A program made the position numbers and the translations under genes. From the NCBI RefSeq assembly GCF_042649825.1, contig NZ_JBHSAB010000019.1, positions 1 through 64,000 on the forward strand: 64,000 nt of DNA, given 5' to 3'. This document shows positions 25,391 through 34,697 of the stretch, one piece after another. This DNA comes from Legionella_C dresdenensis. GTDB lineage: Bacteria > Pseudomonadota > Gammaproteobacteria > Legionellales > Legionellaceae. How positions within the stretch are numbered: the first letter of the stretch is position 1; every line of letters begins with the position of its first letter. The notes beneath the pieces are model-generated. The model saw only the letters and a list, made by a program, of their open reading frames with translations, was not told where the DNA came from and did not search any database.

Positions 25391-26902
25391 ATGAAACCTT
25401 CAGAAAAGCTAGCACAGTCACTAGAAGTTTTACACAATCTACAAAAACAAGGTAAATACGCTATTCAATCAAAAGATATCAGTCGTACCCATAGGGAACG
25501 ACTTGTAGACAATGCATTTTTAGAAGAAGTTGTAAAGGGTTGGTATGTACCTATAAAACCTGATGAACAAAAAGGCGAAAGTACGGCTTGGTATGCTTCG
25601 TTCTGGAGTTTTTGTGCTTCATATTTAAATGAACGATTTGGTGACGAATGGTGCCTTTCCCCAGAACAGTCTTTACTTCTTCATTCAGAAAATTGGACTG
25701 TGCCTAAACAACTCATGATACGCAGTCCCAAGGGAACAAACCGTAATATGGCGTTGCCTCATAATACTTCTTTATTTTCAGTACAATACAAAATGCCAGC
25801 TATTCAGGATATAGAAATTAAGCAGGGCATGCGAGTTTATGCAATAGTGCCAGCATTGATCTCTTGTTCACCTAAATTTTTTTCTCAATATCCTACTGAG
25901 GCACGCTCTGTTCTTTCAATGTGTAATAGTGCATCTGATCTTCTGCATTATTTATTAGAAGAAGGACATTCTTGGATAGCAGGAAGGATTTGTGGAGCAC
26001 TTCAAAATATCGGCAAATCTCACGTGGCGGAAGAGATCAAAAAAACCATGGAGAGTGCCGGTTATCAAATACGGGAAGAAGATCCATTTTTAACAAATAC
26101 ACCGATAGATTTTTCCGCTACTTACAAGCCAGCCTACCGAAGTCGTTTAGAAGTTATGTGGCATGATATGCGCGATATAGTTCGAGAAAATTTCCCTAAC
26201 CCCCATCCTACGACAATTGATATTAAAAAATATATAGAGCAAGTAGACGAAAATTATATCTCAGACGCTTACCATTCTCTATCCATTGAAGGTTATCAAG
26301 TAAGTCCTGACTTAATTGAAAAAGTTCGTTCTGGACAATGGAATCCTGATGCTACAGAACAAGATCGAAATCACCGTAGTGCATTAGCTGCCCGTGGATA
26401 CTGGCAAGCATTCCAAGCAGTAAAAAAGAGCCTTATGGAAATATTGAATGGAGGCAACCCTGGAAAAATAATACAAAAAGAACATGGAGATTGGTATAGA
26501 GAATTATTTCAACCTGGCGTTGCTGTAGGTCTTTTAAAACCAACTGATCTGGCAGGATATAGACGAAACCCTGTATTTATACGTCAATCAAAACATATTC
26601 CTCCACGTTGGCAAATTGTTAGTGAGCTAATGGAAGAATTTTTTCAGTTAATAATTCAGGAAAAGGAGCCTGCTGTTAGAGTTGTTCTCGGTCATTTCTT
26701 TTTTGTTTATATCCACCCTTATTCAGATGGTAATGGCAGAATTGGGCGTTTTCTGATGAATGTTATGTTAGCAAGTGGCCATTATCCATGGACTATTATT
26801 CCTGTGGAGAGAAGAAGTGAATATATGGAAGCATTGGAACAGGCAAGTGTGCATCAGAATATCCTTCCTTTTGCTAAATTTATTGCTAGCTGCGTCCTCT
26901 AA
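25391..26902 (+). CDS. Fic-domain AMPylase-type protein with inhibitory helix
   Basis: This 503-residue Fic protein has an N-terminal winged-helix part (AIQSKDISRTHRERLVDN) like AbiEi-type regulators, a middle region, and a C-terminal Fic core with HPYSDGNGRIGR starting at His442. The inhibitory motif (S/T)xxxE(G/N) is present as SLSIEG (Ser296, Glu300), before the core, as in class II Fic proteins. Fic enzymes transfer AMP to target hydroxyls; the Glu restrains activity. The gene stands alone with a repeat array in its promoter and is bracketed by IS481 scars. The target is unknown. Confidence 0.88.
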   Translation: MKPSEKLAQSLEVLHNLQKQGKYAIQSKDISRTHRERLVDNAFLEEVVKGWYVPIKPDEQKGESTAWYASFWSFCASYLNERFGDEWCLSPEQSLLLHSENWTVPKQLMIRSPKGTNRNMALPHNTSLFSVQYKMPAIQDIEIKQGMRVYAIVPALISCSPKFFSQYPTEARSVLSMCNSASDLLHYLLEEGHSWIAGRICGALQNIGKSHVAEEIKKTMESAGYQIREEDPFLTNTPIDFSATYKPAYRSRLEVMWHDMRDIVRENFPNPHPTTIDIKKYIEQVDENYISDAYHSLSIEGYQVSPDLIEKVRSGQWNPDATEQDRNHRSALAARGYWQAFQAVKKSLMEILNGGNPGKIIQKEHGDWYRELFQPGVAVGLLKPTDLAGYRRNPVFIRQSKHIPPRWQIVSELMEEFFQLIIQEKEPAVRVVLGHFFFVYIHPYSDGNGRIGRFLMNVMLASGHYPWTIIPVERRSEYMEALEQASVHQNILPFAKFIASCVL

Positions 26903-26937
26903 TAATACTACAAAATAGAATATCTATAACAGCATGG

Positions 26938-26985
26938 TGATACAAATATTCGTTATCTGTAAATAAGTAACGAATATTTGTATCA
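26938..26985 (+). terminator. 18-bp hairpin after fic
   Basis: TGATACAAATATTCGTTA (26938-26955) is perfectly complementary to 26968-26985, with a 12-base loop. No T-tract follows directly, so it may be a terminator or a palindromic repeat. A related ATATTCGTTATA sequence occurs near 31910. Confidence 0.55.
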
Positions 26986-27043
26986 GTCAGATTAGAAATG
27001 GAATCCATCATACTTGGATATCATTGAACTTAAGCGCATAAAG

Positions 27044-27390
27044 TGTAGTAGTTCAAACTTGATCTGACAGTTGCCGGTTTTTTAGAAGTGTCTGTCAGGT
27101 CAAATTTAGTTTATAAATTTTTCCATCCAGATTTGTTTGCCATCAGTTAATGTTTGCATTGGTGTTCGTCCGCAGCACATTTTGCCCTGATGAGTGCGCT
27201 CATTATTATAATAATGGAGCCATTCGTCCAGATCTTTTTGCAATTCATCGATATTATCATAAAGCTTCTTGAGAAAGGTGACCTGATAAAACTCTTGCAA
27301 AATTGTTTTATGGAAGCGTTCACATATGCCATTTGTTTGTGGCGACTGCACTTTTGTTTTAGTGTGGTCAATATTGTTGATGGCTAAATA
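27044..27390 (-). mobile_element. IS481-family transposase, C-terminal remnant
   Basis: The frame from about 27390 down to 27106 encodes IDHTKTKVQSPQTNGICERF, then KTILQEFYQVTFLKKLY, and NNERTHQGKMCCGRTPMQTL, the end of an IS481-type integrase core including the catalytic Glu in ICERF. The first two thirds of the gene are missing. The IS end at 27044-27105 is shared with the copy at 24986. Confidence 0.8.
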
Positions 27391-27512
27391 AAGCGACTAT
27401 AGAAAAAAAACATCGCCTTCTAATTGGTGATGAAATAATTTACAATCTGCTTGATTGGATTTGAAGCTGTATTTTTCAAGTTCTTTCTGCAAGCCAGCCT
27501 TAAGGAAATTTT

Positions 27513-27797
27513 ATGTTAAGATGTAATCAATTTCCCATTTTATTATTTTTTTCATTTATAGGTTATTCGGTAAATAGTGAGACTATTCCCTCTATTCAAA
27601 TCGCTAATTACAAAAATGATTTAGCTTATATTATTAATGCATCCAAGGTTGTAGTGGGTGCGAATTACCAGGAGGCTTGTGAGCTATTAGAACCAGATGG
27701 TTACAGGTGGAAAACTATTCCTACCACAATGCAAATCCTGCCTGCTAAATACACTAACGAATTTATGAAAGCGCAAGGAGTTAAACAATGTCATTAA
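27513..27797 (+). CDS. small secreted hypothetical protein, 94 aa
   Basis: An N-terminal signal-like segment (FPILLFFSFIGYSVNS) precedes a short mature part with two or three Cys (EACELLEPDGYRWK; ending VKQCH). There is no lipobox. It overlaps the next gene by 10 bases, and that gene also encodes an exported protein, so the two form a periplasmic pair. No family is recognised. Confidence 0.55.
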   Translation: MLRCNQFPILLFFSFIGYSVNSETIPSIQIANYKNDLAYIINASKVVVGANYQEACELLEPDGYRWKTIPTTMQILPAKYTNEFMKAQGVKQCH

Positions 27798-28306
27798 AAG
27801 CCTTATCCATTTTTGTATTAGGAATAAGTCCTATTTTTGCTATAGCAACGCCACCAGTTGAAGTGATTGGCACCTGTAAAAATGAAAAGGCCGTAAACTC
27901 GTCTGTTACGATGACGAAATTAATAAATCCCGGCGGGGCTGCTGATGAACCTGATTGTGATGATCATTATCAAAGGTCAGAAAATAACCTTACCTATGGT
28001 TCAATTGTTTGTAATAATGAAGCCCATCTCATTATTAACAAGCAACGAATTAAATTAAGCACGGCTCAAAATTACTCGATTAATCCATCGATTAAACCAG
28101 GTTCATCAATATCACCTATCGCTTATTGGTCATTAATTAATTTTGATAATCAATCCTATTTATGTATCTCTGATCCGCTGTCAGAATCTGGACAGGGCGC
28201 TACTTTCATACAATACTACATTGTTGAAAATATTATGTCAGAAACACCGACCGTTAATTATTATTTTTTTGACAAAGAGGTAATGCCTTTAACCTCTACC
28301 GACTAG
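27788..28306 (+). CDS. secreted hypothetical protein, 172 aa
   Basis: The signal peptide SLKALSIFVLGISPIFAIA is followed by a mature domain with four Cys (GTCKNEK, EPDCDDHY, SIVCNNEA, SYLCISDP), which could make two disulfides in the periplasm. Translation is coupled to the preceding small secreted protein (ATG inside its last codons). I recognise no family; IS-type DNA lies to the left and a decayed gene to the right. Confidence 0.6.
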   Translation: MSLKALSIFVLGISPIFAIATPPVEVIGTCKNEKAVNSSVTMTKLINPGGAADEPDCDDHYQRSENNLTYGSIVCNNEAHLIINKQRIKLSTAQNYSINPSIKPGSSISPIAYWSLINFDNQSYLCISDPLSESGQGATFIQYYIVENIMSETPTVNYYFFDKEVMPLTSTD

Positions 28307-28452
28307 AAAACTTTCATTTATTCTATTTAAAAATCTCTTATTGGTACTTGGCATATCAATACGCAACCTGAAATAGGTTGCGTATTAAGCTCAAGCTATT
28401 CATGCGATTGAAATAAATGCAATCAAAATCCCTTTAAGCGTATTGATAATTT

Positions 28453-28653
28453 TTAACTAACCGATTGCTCATCTAGATTTAAGGGCGTATCTAACAAACC
28501 ATACAAAAGCAAAAGATTTTCCGCTTCTTCAGCAAACACTTTTTTTGCTTTGTCGGACAGTTCGCCTGAAGAGGGTAAGTCATTCATGTGCTCAAGTAAT
28601 GCGCGGAAAGCGACATGGATATGGCGGCGATTTTTTTTAGCGGGGTTCGATCG
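28453..28653 (-). pseudogene. C-terminal fragment of an unknown gene
   Basis: An open frame without a start codon reads RSNPAKKNRRHIHVAFRALL, then EHMNDLPSSGELSDKAKKVF and ends NLLLLYGLLDTPLNLDEQ. It looks like a real protein end but begins after an in-frame stop next to the repeat array upstream of the DUF4143 gene, so the 5' part has been lost. I do not recognise the parent. Confidence 0.4.
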
Positions 28654-28692
28654 GCATTTCGTAGTGAATAAATCGAAAAAAATTCATTTGCA

Positions 28693-28775
28693 TTCCATTT
28701 TGGACGAAGCTATATTCCATATTAGACGGACGTATAATCCATAATGGACGAACTCATAATCCATATTAGACGAAA
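28693..28775 (+). promoter_or_regulatory. four direct repeats, 22-bp period, before the DUF4143 gene
   Basis: Units of the form WTCCATAnTnGACGAA begin at 28693, 28715, 28737 and 28759, an exact 22-bp spacing (two helical turns). They lie between 15 and 97 bp before the start codon and contain TATAAT-like cores. They are probably operator sites on one face of the helix. Confidence 0.7.
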
Positions 28776-28789
28776 CTTAGGACACCTTC

Positions 28790-30022
28790 TTGAATACAAA
28801 AAAAAATAATTTTCCAAGACAACTTAAAAGTCGAATGGAAATTGCCATGAAGGATACACCCGTTGTTTTAATTAACGGGCCTCGGCAATCAGGGAAGACC
28901 ACTTTAGTCAAAGAATACTCGCCCTCCTTACCCTACTACACATTGGATGATGACAATATTCTTAATGCAGTAAAACAAGATCCTGTAGGCTTTGTTAATC
29001 GAATCGATACAGCAATCATAGATGAAATTCAACGCGCTCCAGAATTACTACGTGCGATAAAACGTTCAATTGACGAAAATAGACAACCAGGTCGCTTTTT
29101 ATTAACTGGCTCAGCCAATTTACTAGCATTACCTCAAATTGGAGATAGCTTGGCTGGTCGAATGGAAATATTAACCTTATTTCCACTTTCTCTGGCTGAA
29201 ATCCAACGTAGAGAAAATCACTTTATAAAATATGCCTTAGACCAATCCTGGCCAAGTCACATAACACACTCAGAACAATCAGGCATTATTTCACAGGCTT
29301 TGACTGGCGGATATCCAGAAATGTTAACGAGGCCAGCGTTTGAAAGGCGAAATGCTTGGGCTAAATCTTATATCAAAGCAATAGTAGAACGAGACGTAAA
29401 AGATATCTCATCAATAGAAAAATTAGTGGAAATGCCTCGTTTACTAGAGGTATTGGCTCAACAATCAGGAAAATTAACCAATTTTACTCAAATTGGCGGG
29501 CAATTAAATTTAGATACCAAAACAGCGCAGAAGTATGTCGGGTTACTGGAAACACTATTTTTAGTACATCAATTAAGACCTTGGCATGGCAATACCTTAA
29601 GCAGAATAGTTAAAACACCCAAAATTCATTTTATTGATAGTGGTCTTTTGGCATGCTTGAACAGAGTTACCATGGAAAGCATTGAAAAAGATAAATCTTC
29701 TTTTGGAGCTTTACTAGAAACTTGGGTATATAGCGAGTTACTGAAAATGTGCACTCTAGCTAATGAGCCATGGAATATTTATTACTATCGTGACAAAGAC
29801 CAAGTGGAAGTGGATTTTATTCTTGAAAATCATACACGCAAGATTATTGGTATTGAAGTTAAAGCAAGTCAAACTATTCTTAATCAAGATTTCCGTGGTT
29901 TGAGAAAACTGGCTAGTTTAACTGATAAAAATTGGATAAGCGGGATAGTTCTATATAGTGGCGATAAATGCTTGTCATTTGGAGATAATCTCTGGGCAAT
30001 ACCATTTTCATTTCTTGATTGA
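28790..30022 (+). CDS. AAA_14/DUF4143 ATP-binding protein
   Basis: This 410-residue protein has a Walker A (INGPRQSGKTTLV), a Walker B (TAIIDEIQRAPELL), and the sensor-like RFLLTGSANLLALPQ. The C-terminal DUF4143 part has the PD-(D/E)xK-like pattern VEVDFILE...IGIEVKAS. Such proteins are widespread and often sit in mobile or toxin-rich loci; their role is unknown. TTG is the start used here, supported by the conserved N-terminal DNA in a decayed copy at 44080. Two broken copies occur in this window. Confidence 0.85.
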   Translation: MNTKKNNFPRQLKSRMEIAMKDTPVVLINGPRQSGKTTLVKEYSPSLPYYTLDDDNILNAVKQDPVGFVNRIDTAIIDEIQRAPELLRAIKRSIDENRQPGRFLLTGSANLLALPQIGDSLAGRMEILTLFPLSLAEIQRRENHFIKYALDQSWPSHITHSEQSGIISQALTGGYPEMLTRPAFERRNAWAKSYIKAIVERDVKDISSIEKLVEMPRLLEVLAQQSGKLTNFTQIGGQLNLDTKTAQKYVGLLETLFLVHQLRPWHGNTLSRIVKTPKIHFIDSGLLACLNRVTMESIEKDKSSFGALLETWVYSELLKMCTLANEPWNIYYYRDKDQVEVDFILENHTRKIIGIEVKASQTILNQDFRGLRKLASLTDKNWISGIVLYSGDKCLSFGDNLWAIPFSFLD

Positions 30023-30045
30023 GACTAGAGTGAGGAAAATATTTA

Positions 30046-30144
30046 ATGATTGAGCGTGTAAATCAAATACACAAAGTCACAACTTTAATTCTTGTACTCT
30101 TTGTTTTTGCATTATTTGTTTTTAGCAGATTGGCTGGTCAATAA
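30046..30144 (+). CDS. 32-residue single-pass membrane peptide
   Basis: A tiny frame (start MIERVNQIHK) encodes a hydrophobic helix TTLILVLFVFALFVF ending in SRLAGQ. A GAGGA ribosome site precedes the ATG. It starts 23 bases after the DUF4143 stop, so it could be co-transcribed. The form resembles small membrane toxins or stress peptides, but no antitoxin RNA was identified. Confidence 0.4.
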   Translation: MIERVNQIHKVTTLILVLFVFALFVFSRLAGQ

Positions 30145-30215
30145 AGCAATATCAATGGTCTCTGTCAACATATTTTAAGCGTACTTTTAATACTCGTTCA
30201 TTCATGTTGTCACCG

Positions 30216-30330
30216 TCAAATATAAAGCTCAAGATTAAGTCCAAATTGTCTCGCATACTGCTGAAGCTTTTTAATATCCATTTTTTTGTCACTCTCCCAC
30301 TTGAATACAATGAGCGTCTCAACACGCCTA
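30216..30330 (-). pseudogene. short C-terminal gene fragment
   Basis: Without a start codon, the frame reads VETLIVFKWESDKKMDIKK then LQQYARQFGLNLELYI and a stop. It looks like the end of a protein whose beginning was lost near the alanyl-tRNA editing gene. The parent is unknown and the evidence is weak. Confidence 0.25.
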
Positions 30331-30340
30331 TTTTAAACAT

Positions 30341-30997
30341 TTATAAAGCTAGATTTAAATTACTATCGAGCAAATTTATTTCAATTCGCTCTTTCGATTT
30401 ACCAATATTAACGCGCTTTAAAGTAACAAACCCTACTTCTGCTGTTGAACGAACATGCGTACCTCCACAGGATACTTTGGAGAAATTCTCAATTTCCCAA
30501 AAGCGGCGTTGATTTTCAACATCAGTAAAACCGGTAAAAATGGGTTTATCTTGCTTAATTATTTCATTATATTCTGCAGTTAATTCTTGCAAAAAAGGTG
30601 CAATATTTTTATCATAAGCAAAATCAATTCGTGCTTTTGTCTCGGCAATGTGCGCACCAATTTTTTCAACATTAAGTTTACGAACCACTAACTCAAGAAT
30701 GAGTTCAGCTGCAAAATGTAAACGCATGAGTCGGTAGCGCCTGGGCCAATCAATTGTCATCGTTACTTGCATCTGTGGTGTTAAGTTATGACCGTCGGGA
30801 AGCGTATAATAAATAAGATTGCCCTCTATTTCAGAAGTCAAAATGGGCAACTCATTAACATACGCTTTATCACTTTCTTGACCGCCAGAAAAAGAGAACG
30901 CAATGGTTTCATCAAATAAAACCCGATTATTATTTACCGAAGAAACATGCGTAATTAATTGTTGCTGGTAAGGATTGTCCCAAAATACTTTTTTCAT
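30341..30997 (-). CDS. AlaX-like alanyl-tRNA editing protein with altered metal site
   Basis: This 218-residue protein has the AlaX fold pattern: FSFSGGQESD, a middle segment MTIDWPRRYRLMRLHFAAEL, and SCGGTHVRST near the end. AlaX proteins hydrolyse Ser- or Gly-tRNA(Ala). In the usual HxxxH zinc motif the second His is replaced here (HFAAE), while the CxxxH of CGGTH is kept. Either Glu serves as ligand or activity is changed. The next gene downstream on this strand is only a fragment. Confidence 0.75.
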   Translation of the reverse strand: MKKVFWDNPYQQQLITHVSSVNNNRVLFDETIAFSFSGGQESDKAYVNELPILTSEIEGNLIYYTLPDGHNLTPQMQVTMTIDWPRRYRLMRLHFAAELILELVVRKLNVEKIGAHIAETKARIDFAYDKNIAPFLQELTAEYNEIIKQDKPIFTGFTDVENQRRFWEIENFSKVSCGGTHVRSTAEVGFVTLKRVNIGKSKERIEINLLDSNLNLAL

Positions 30998-31123
30998 AAG
31001 TAATCAATTGATGATAGTTATCTTATTAGTTTAAGTATAAATTCAAATAATTTCATTAAATTTGTATTATTTTACTCAATGATTTCAATGATGCAATATT
31101 GCCGACCTGCCAGAAGCTTCTGT

Positions 31124-31183
31124 AGACAGCCCGGTCGTTTTTTATTAAGTGGATCAGCCAATTTACTAGCATTACCTCAAATT
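31124..31183 (+). pseudogene. remnant of a second DUF4143 gene
   Basis: The DNA repeats 29081-29140 of the intact DUF4143 gene with about seven changes and reads PGRFLLSGSANLLALPQI, the same motif as the intact gene. It stops abruptly at both ends. It shows that a diverged copy of this gene once occupied this site. Confidence 0.7.
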
Positions 31184-31270
31184 GCACTACATCCCATGAT
31201 AATACTGATAATATTGTCTGTGGTTAGCTAAGAGCCAGGGCATTTGAGGCTCAGTATTACCAAGATTTAC

Positions 31271-31783
31271 TTAGGTTAGCTGTTTAATATGCACCATTAT
31301 CTTTTTCACGGCTTCATCAATAGAACTTTGCGCTGTATCAACACATAATGAAATAGGATCCCATTTTTCATAATTGCGCGTTTTAACCTCATCCCAAGTA
31401 GGCAAGAGATGTCCATGAATATCCGGTGCTCTTGTTTCAACTCTTTTTTGATGTTCTAATAAATCCGAGCAAATAATCTCAATTTCCAGAAATTTAATGC
31501 CTATGGAATTAGCTACCTCACGCCAATCATTTCGTGTGACTTCAATAGAGTTTACTGAGTCCGCAACGACATTGAGTCCTAATTGTAAATTTTCTTTCGC
31601 AACTGCATAACTGATCAGATAGCCTTCAGGTCCAACAAGACCGTTGTTGAAATGCTTTATCGTTTGCTCTATCGTATCAACGCGCAGATAAACTGCATGC
31701 AACTGTTTAGCCAGTTCCTTTGCAAGGGTTGTTTTCCCAGTACCAGGTAATCCACCCAAAATTATCAACAAAGGCTCTTTCAT
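31271..31783 (-). CDS. P-loop kinase-like protein (AAA_33)
   Basis: This 170-residue protein has Walker A (GGLPGTGKTTLAKEL) at the N-terminus, LRVDTIEQTI where a kinase would bind its substrate, and NVVADSVNSIEVTRNDW as Walker B-like region. The pattern is that of small-molecule or zeta-toxin-like kinases (AAA_33), including antibiotic phosphotransferases. The substrate cannot be told. It is a single gene in a scrap-rich region. Confidence 0.7.
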   Translation of the reverse strand: MKEPLLIILGGLPGTGKTTLAKELAKQLHAVYLRVDTIEQTIKHFNNGLVGPEGYLISYAVAKENLQLGLNVVADSVNSIEVTRNDWREVANSIGIKFLEIEIICSDLLEHQKRVETRAPDIHGHLLPTWDEVKTRNYEKWDPISLCVDTAQSSIDEAVKKIMVHIKQLT

Positions 31784-31953
31784 TTTACCTCAACCCAAAC
31801 CCAGCATATTTCATTTATAGTTAAGCTCGAACTATACCATAGGTTATATGATTATTATCAAAACCCCATTTACTACAGAGAGTTCCCAAAAACTACTTAA
31901 ACTGACAAATATTCGTTATAGAAACCAAGCATGACAAGGGTTGGATATTCGCA

Positions 31954-32487
31954 TCAAATACTTTGAATAAGATTCAGGAGAAAATCCACTCTCTCACATA
32001 TACCTACCAAAGGAATATCGATTAATTGGTATCCCAATTCTGCATATGCCTGTCTCAAATCATTTTCAAATACCTGCGCTGCATCGAAAGTAAGTCTTCG
32101 TTCTGCATCATTGGTATAAATTTGTTCCCAGGCAGGAGCAAAAAATACTGTTGAATTATATCGATATGTGTGGCAAGCCTTCAGCTCAGAACCAATCTCT
32201 AAATTAAAACATTTACTATAAGCAAGTAGATCAGGAAGACCTCTATCAAAAAATACCAAGTCATACTTAAGCGCACTCTCATAATCATAAAGCATCCTTG
32301 ATAACATCAACTCTTTAAACAAAAAGGGATTCCTATCATAAACTCCTTCACCATCAATATGCCGTTGCTGTTCTAAAACTCGCCTGGCAGGTTCGTCAAC
32401 AATGGGAAAGCCCCGTTTTGATAATTCGGTTAATATTGATGTTTTACCGCTACCAGGTGGTCCAGTTAATATGTAATGTTGGTTCAT
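31954..32487 (-). CDS. AAA_28-type P-loop NTPase
   Basis: The start at 32487 (MNQHYILTG) is chosen for its AGAGGAAATA ribosome site; a longer frame exists without one. Walker A is TGPPGSGKTSIL, followed by FPIVDEPARRVLEQQR and LVFFDRGLPDLLAY, the pattern of the AAA_28 (NadR-like/thiamine triphosphatase-linked) group. It probably phosphorylates or hydrolyses a nucleotide-like substrate. A frameshifted copy of its N-terminus lies at 36355-36449. Confidence 0.72.
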   Translation of the reverse strand: MNQHYILTGPPGSGKTSILTELSKRGFPIVDEPARRVLEQQRHIDGEGVYDRNPFLFKELMLSRMLYDYESALKYDLVFFDRGLPDLLAYSKCFNLEIGSELKACHTYRYNSTVFFAPAWEQIYTNDAERRLTFDAAQVFENDLRQAYAELGYQLIDIPLVGICERVDFLLNLIQSI

Positions 32488-32721
32488 TATTTCCTCTGAA
32501 AAATATTCTATATCTAATACATTAAAGTGGCTCATGATTCAATTGCGTTCATATAATATCATCAACATATAATGGCAGTAGTGATGAGCCTGGTCCCCTG
32601 GCTTGATAAATATTGACCTATCCTTCCATGGCGTTGGAATCGGCCTTACCTGAGATAAAATCCCCCGATACCACGCCTGAGTTTAATCGCGATCACCCCC
32701 AGTTGAAATTTTAACGCCTAT

Positions 32722-33027
32722 ATGCATAATCTTCGAGTTATCGGCTTACATAAAAAAATTGCTGATAAGCGACAAAACGTGGATCGCTATATTGAACTGG
32801 TAAAACTGGAAGGGGTTAATGACAAGGCAATCTGCAAAATAGCCAAACGCTTAAATGGCGCATTTCGAAGTGAAGAAGCCATCTCCTGGCTAAAACAGAT
32901 AGATGACAATAGTTTTGAAACCTACAATCGGGATAAGCTGCTGATTGAAGCATACATGCTTAAGGGCGATGTATGCTGTGAATTGCGAATCAGGGACTGG
33001 ATCCGGCATAATTTTCAATCTTATTAA
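32722..33027 (+). pseudogene. C-terminal fragment resembling DUF6880/SWIM-associated helical repeat protein
   Basis: The 101-residue frame reads NVDRYIELVKLEGVNDKAI, then AKRLNGAFRSEEAISWLKQI and a short end. This helical-repeat pattern occurs inside much longer proteins (DUF6880-like), so it is probably a fragment of a lost gene. No ribosome site is visible before the ATG. The family call is weak. Confidence 0.4.
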
Positions 33028-33070
33028 CAAATATCCCGTATTTAATACAAAAGCTATATAAGGAAAAATT

Positions 33071-34204
33071 TTAATTTAATTGAAGCTGCTGCTCTTCCGT
33101 TTTTGTACATAATTGAAGCTTAGAAACTGTGTTTGGATTACTAAACATAATTTGAGGGGCTTCTATCAAACTAGCTTGTGATCTTAAGTCCATTAATTTT
33201 TGTTCTTCATCATGGATTGAGGAATCTTCCGGAGCAAATTTCTTGGCCTTATTAAGAGCATTTTCGGCATTGACCCATGATTTTTCCAACCTATAAGTGC
33301 AAGCAATATTTAGCCAGGCATCAGCTAACTCTTGAGAGTCTACAGTTTTTCCAAGAATATCTAAAAAATACTTCCGTGCTTCTGGAAAAAGGTTCTGCTT
33401 GAAAAAGCACATACCTATTTGATTAATAGCGACTAGATAATCCGGATCAAATTCAATAGCTTGTGTATAAAGCTCTAAGGCTCTTACAAAATTTTCTGCT
33501 CTATACAAATGGTGCCCATATTGTGCCAAGCATTCAGTAAGATTTGATGTAATAATATTTTTTAGTGCAATATCATCTTCCTGACATGTTGTTAATGCTT
33601 TTTGATAATATTGAATAGCCAACTTAAAATTATTATCTATATTTTTTTGAACAGCTTCTTCCTCTTCTGTTACTTTTTCAAGCGCTTCTATATATTTTTC
33701 ATACCAGCTAGCTACGCTGTTTAAAAACATAGGATTATCGCTACATATTACTAAGGCATTTTTTAGAAAAGTTTGCGCTCCTTGGAACAGTTTAAAGCTA
33801 TTTGCAAGATCTTGTTCTAAGTAATGTTGAGCTGATTTTATATAGAGCAATCCAAGATTATGCCACGCCGATGCAGCCAAGGGATTAATTTCAGTCGCGC
33901 TGGTATAGCATGTGATAGCTGCACTGTCTTTATTAACAGCTTCATAACATTGCCCAAGTAAATCAAATGCGTAAGATACATTTGCAACTTCTTCTGAGTT
34001 ATGTTAATTCAACTCAATATATTTTTTTAAGTGAGCAATAGCTTCACTTTTTTCATCGCAGAAAAAATAAGATTTCCCTAAAAACAAGTAACTTTCAGAG
34101 TCTTCAGGATTTTTATCAATAGCTTGTAGAAATAAAGTTTTTGCTGTCTGATATTCATGTTTGTTGAAAGCTTCCACACCTTCTAAATGAAAAGAGTTAA
34201 ACAT
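33071..34204 (-). pseudogene. TPR-repeat protein interrupted by one in-frame stop
   Basis: The gene starts at 34204 (FNSFHLEGVEAFNKHEY) and encodes TPR units until a TAA at 34004-34006 after HLKKYIELN. The same frame continues through HNSEEVANVSYAFDLLGQCY and ATEINPLAASAWHNLG to the end at 33071, with at least five more TPR-like units. No shift is needed, so a single nonsense change explains the break. TPR proteins mediate protein contacts and are common among secreted effectors of this group. Translation could restart at 33880. Confidence 0.75.
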
Positions 34205-34697
34205 ATTAACAATTTTTAATAATCAATATGATCATTATTATAACAAAATAATTTATGGATATGAACAGTATTTTGTTGTCATATATTGAGATTTGTTATT
34301 TCTAACTGCCTCTCAGATGCCCCATAAACCATGCTCACCCATGGCCGCTGTAGCCATCATGATTCTGGCTTTATTGGCAGGCATTCCGCCAACCAATCAT
34401 TTGCCTGCCAATGCGCTCTAATAGCTGACTTAATGCCGCCTGTTTTTTCATGAGTTGCATCTCTGGTGCCATGCTCCTTACTATATCCCCGCTCCGCTCT
34501 ACGCAGACTCGGGATATAGTAGACAAATAGATGAATAAGCAAATAGATTAAAAGTCTCGAACACAAAGAACACCGTCTTGAGAGCGCTTCGCGGTTAAGT
34601 AAAATGATTCTCAGGTTGACAATCAAAATTCTTTACTTGAAAAAGGAGTTTCGCCCATTTTTAGCATATCATATTGGCTCATCAAATAACTCCTAAT
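34205..34697. other. intergenic DNA with a 10-bp inverted repeat
   Basis: About 490 bp without a convincing gene. ACTATATCCC (34480-34489) and GGGATATAGT (34511-34520) form an inverted repeat. A 33-codon minus-strand frame at 34371-34472 has a TAAGGAG ribosome site (MAPEMQLMKKQAALSQLLER), perhaps a fragment of an island gene. Nothing else is seen. Confidence 0.4.

Noticed and set aside
34357..34626. 89-aa minus-strand frame
   Set aside because: Low-complexity start (Arg/Leu/Cys-rich) and no ribosome site. A shorter frame in another phase (34371-34472) is more likely if any.
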